Under the pieces are notes generated by a model that was given only the letters and a program-made list of their open reading frames with translations, made no database searches and was not told the origin of the DNA. A DNA stretch of 64,000 bases from Bacillota bacterium (GTDB lineage: Bacteria > Bacillota > Dehalobacteriia > UBA4068 > UBA4997), in the NCBI GenBank assembly GCA_017397935.1, contig JAFQHN010000016.1, forward strand, positions 29,593 to 93,592. Direction: 5' to 3'. Shown piece after piece: positions 63,983-64,000 of the stretch (the stretch's first letter is position 1; the number at the start of each line of letters is the position of its first letter). Position numbers and translations under genes: made by a program.

Positions 63983-64000
63983 CTATTTAACTATCTAAAA

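Noticed and set aside
1..64000. tRNA genes, CRISPR arrays, insertion sequences, prophage
   Set aside because: No cloverleaf with conserved TTCGA/T arm, no regular spaced repeats and no transposase, integrase or phage gene was found by reading.

Overview
The window is one dense bacterial chromosome segment with mixed base composition (about half G+C by eye). Nearly every gene lies on the minus strand, so it reads from right to left. The genes point to an endospore-forming member of the Bacillota: dipicolinate synthase (dpaA, dpaB), a YlmC/YmxH-type sporulation protein, TepA, YlzJ and a FtsK/SpoIIIE translocase sit in the order known from Bacillus subtilis. A three-subunit redox complex resembling the Sporomusa-type (Stn) transhydrogenase hints at Negativicutes or a related anaerobic lineage; this placement is inference, not proof.

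Right end (63.99 to 55.3 kb): the 3' end of an rRNA operon (5S rRNA and terminator), a small XRE regulator with a palindromic operator, then a tightly packed run of cobalamin nucleotide-loop genes (cobT, cobU, cobS, a second short cobU-like gene, a ribazole-phosphatase-like gene), followed by mscS, a thioredoxin-reductase-like gene, asparaginase, an FkbM-type methyltransferase and cytidine deaminase.

Middle right (55.1 to 46.5 kb): a secreted cadherin-like/copper-amine-oxidase-N stalk protein, a DegV fatty-acid-binding protein with a strong promoter and operator-like palindrome, and the most unusual locus: carA followed by a carB-dapF gene fusion. CarA has lost both the glutaminase nucleophile (Cys to Gly) and the catalytic His (to Tyr), and the fused DapF domain has lost one of its two catalytic cysteines (Cys to Gly), while the CarB part looks intact.

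Middle (46.3 to 33.5 kb): NuoE-like, NuoF-like and NuoG/GltD-fusion subunits of a probable flavin-based transhydrogenase, then a polyprenyl synthase, a MIF-type tautomerase, ComM, an active polysaccharide deacetylase, an alpha/beta hydrolase and a membrane-anchored MurF-type ligase.

Left half (33.3 to 1 kb): a compact version of the B. subtilis dprA-to-ftsK gene order: ddl, dprA, topA, trmFO, hslV, hslU, then directly rpsB, tsf, pyrH, frr, then directly pnp, ylxY-like, dacF-like, an M16 peptidase, dut, ymxH-like, a lipoprotein, dapB, dpaA, dpaB, asd, dapA, rnj, tepA, ylzJ, ftsK, rodZ and a truncated rimO. The codY/flagellar block and the uppS-to-rpsO block of B. subtilis are absent at the two junctions; a 125-bp foldable repeat occupies the first. 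The genes serve lysine/diaminopimelate and dipicolinate synthesis, wall building, RNA turnover, translation and chromosome segregation. Many Rho-independent terminators and several sigma-A-type promoters divide the region into short transcription units. No tRNA, CRISPR array, prophage or insertion sequence was seen.
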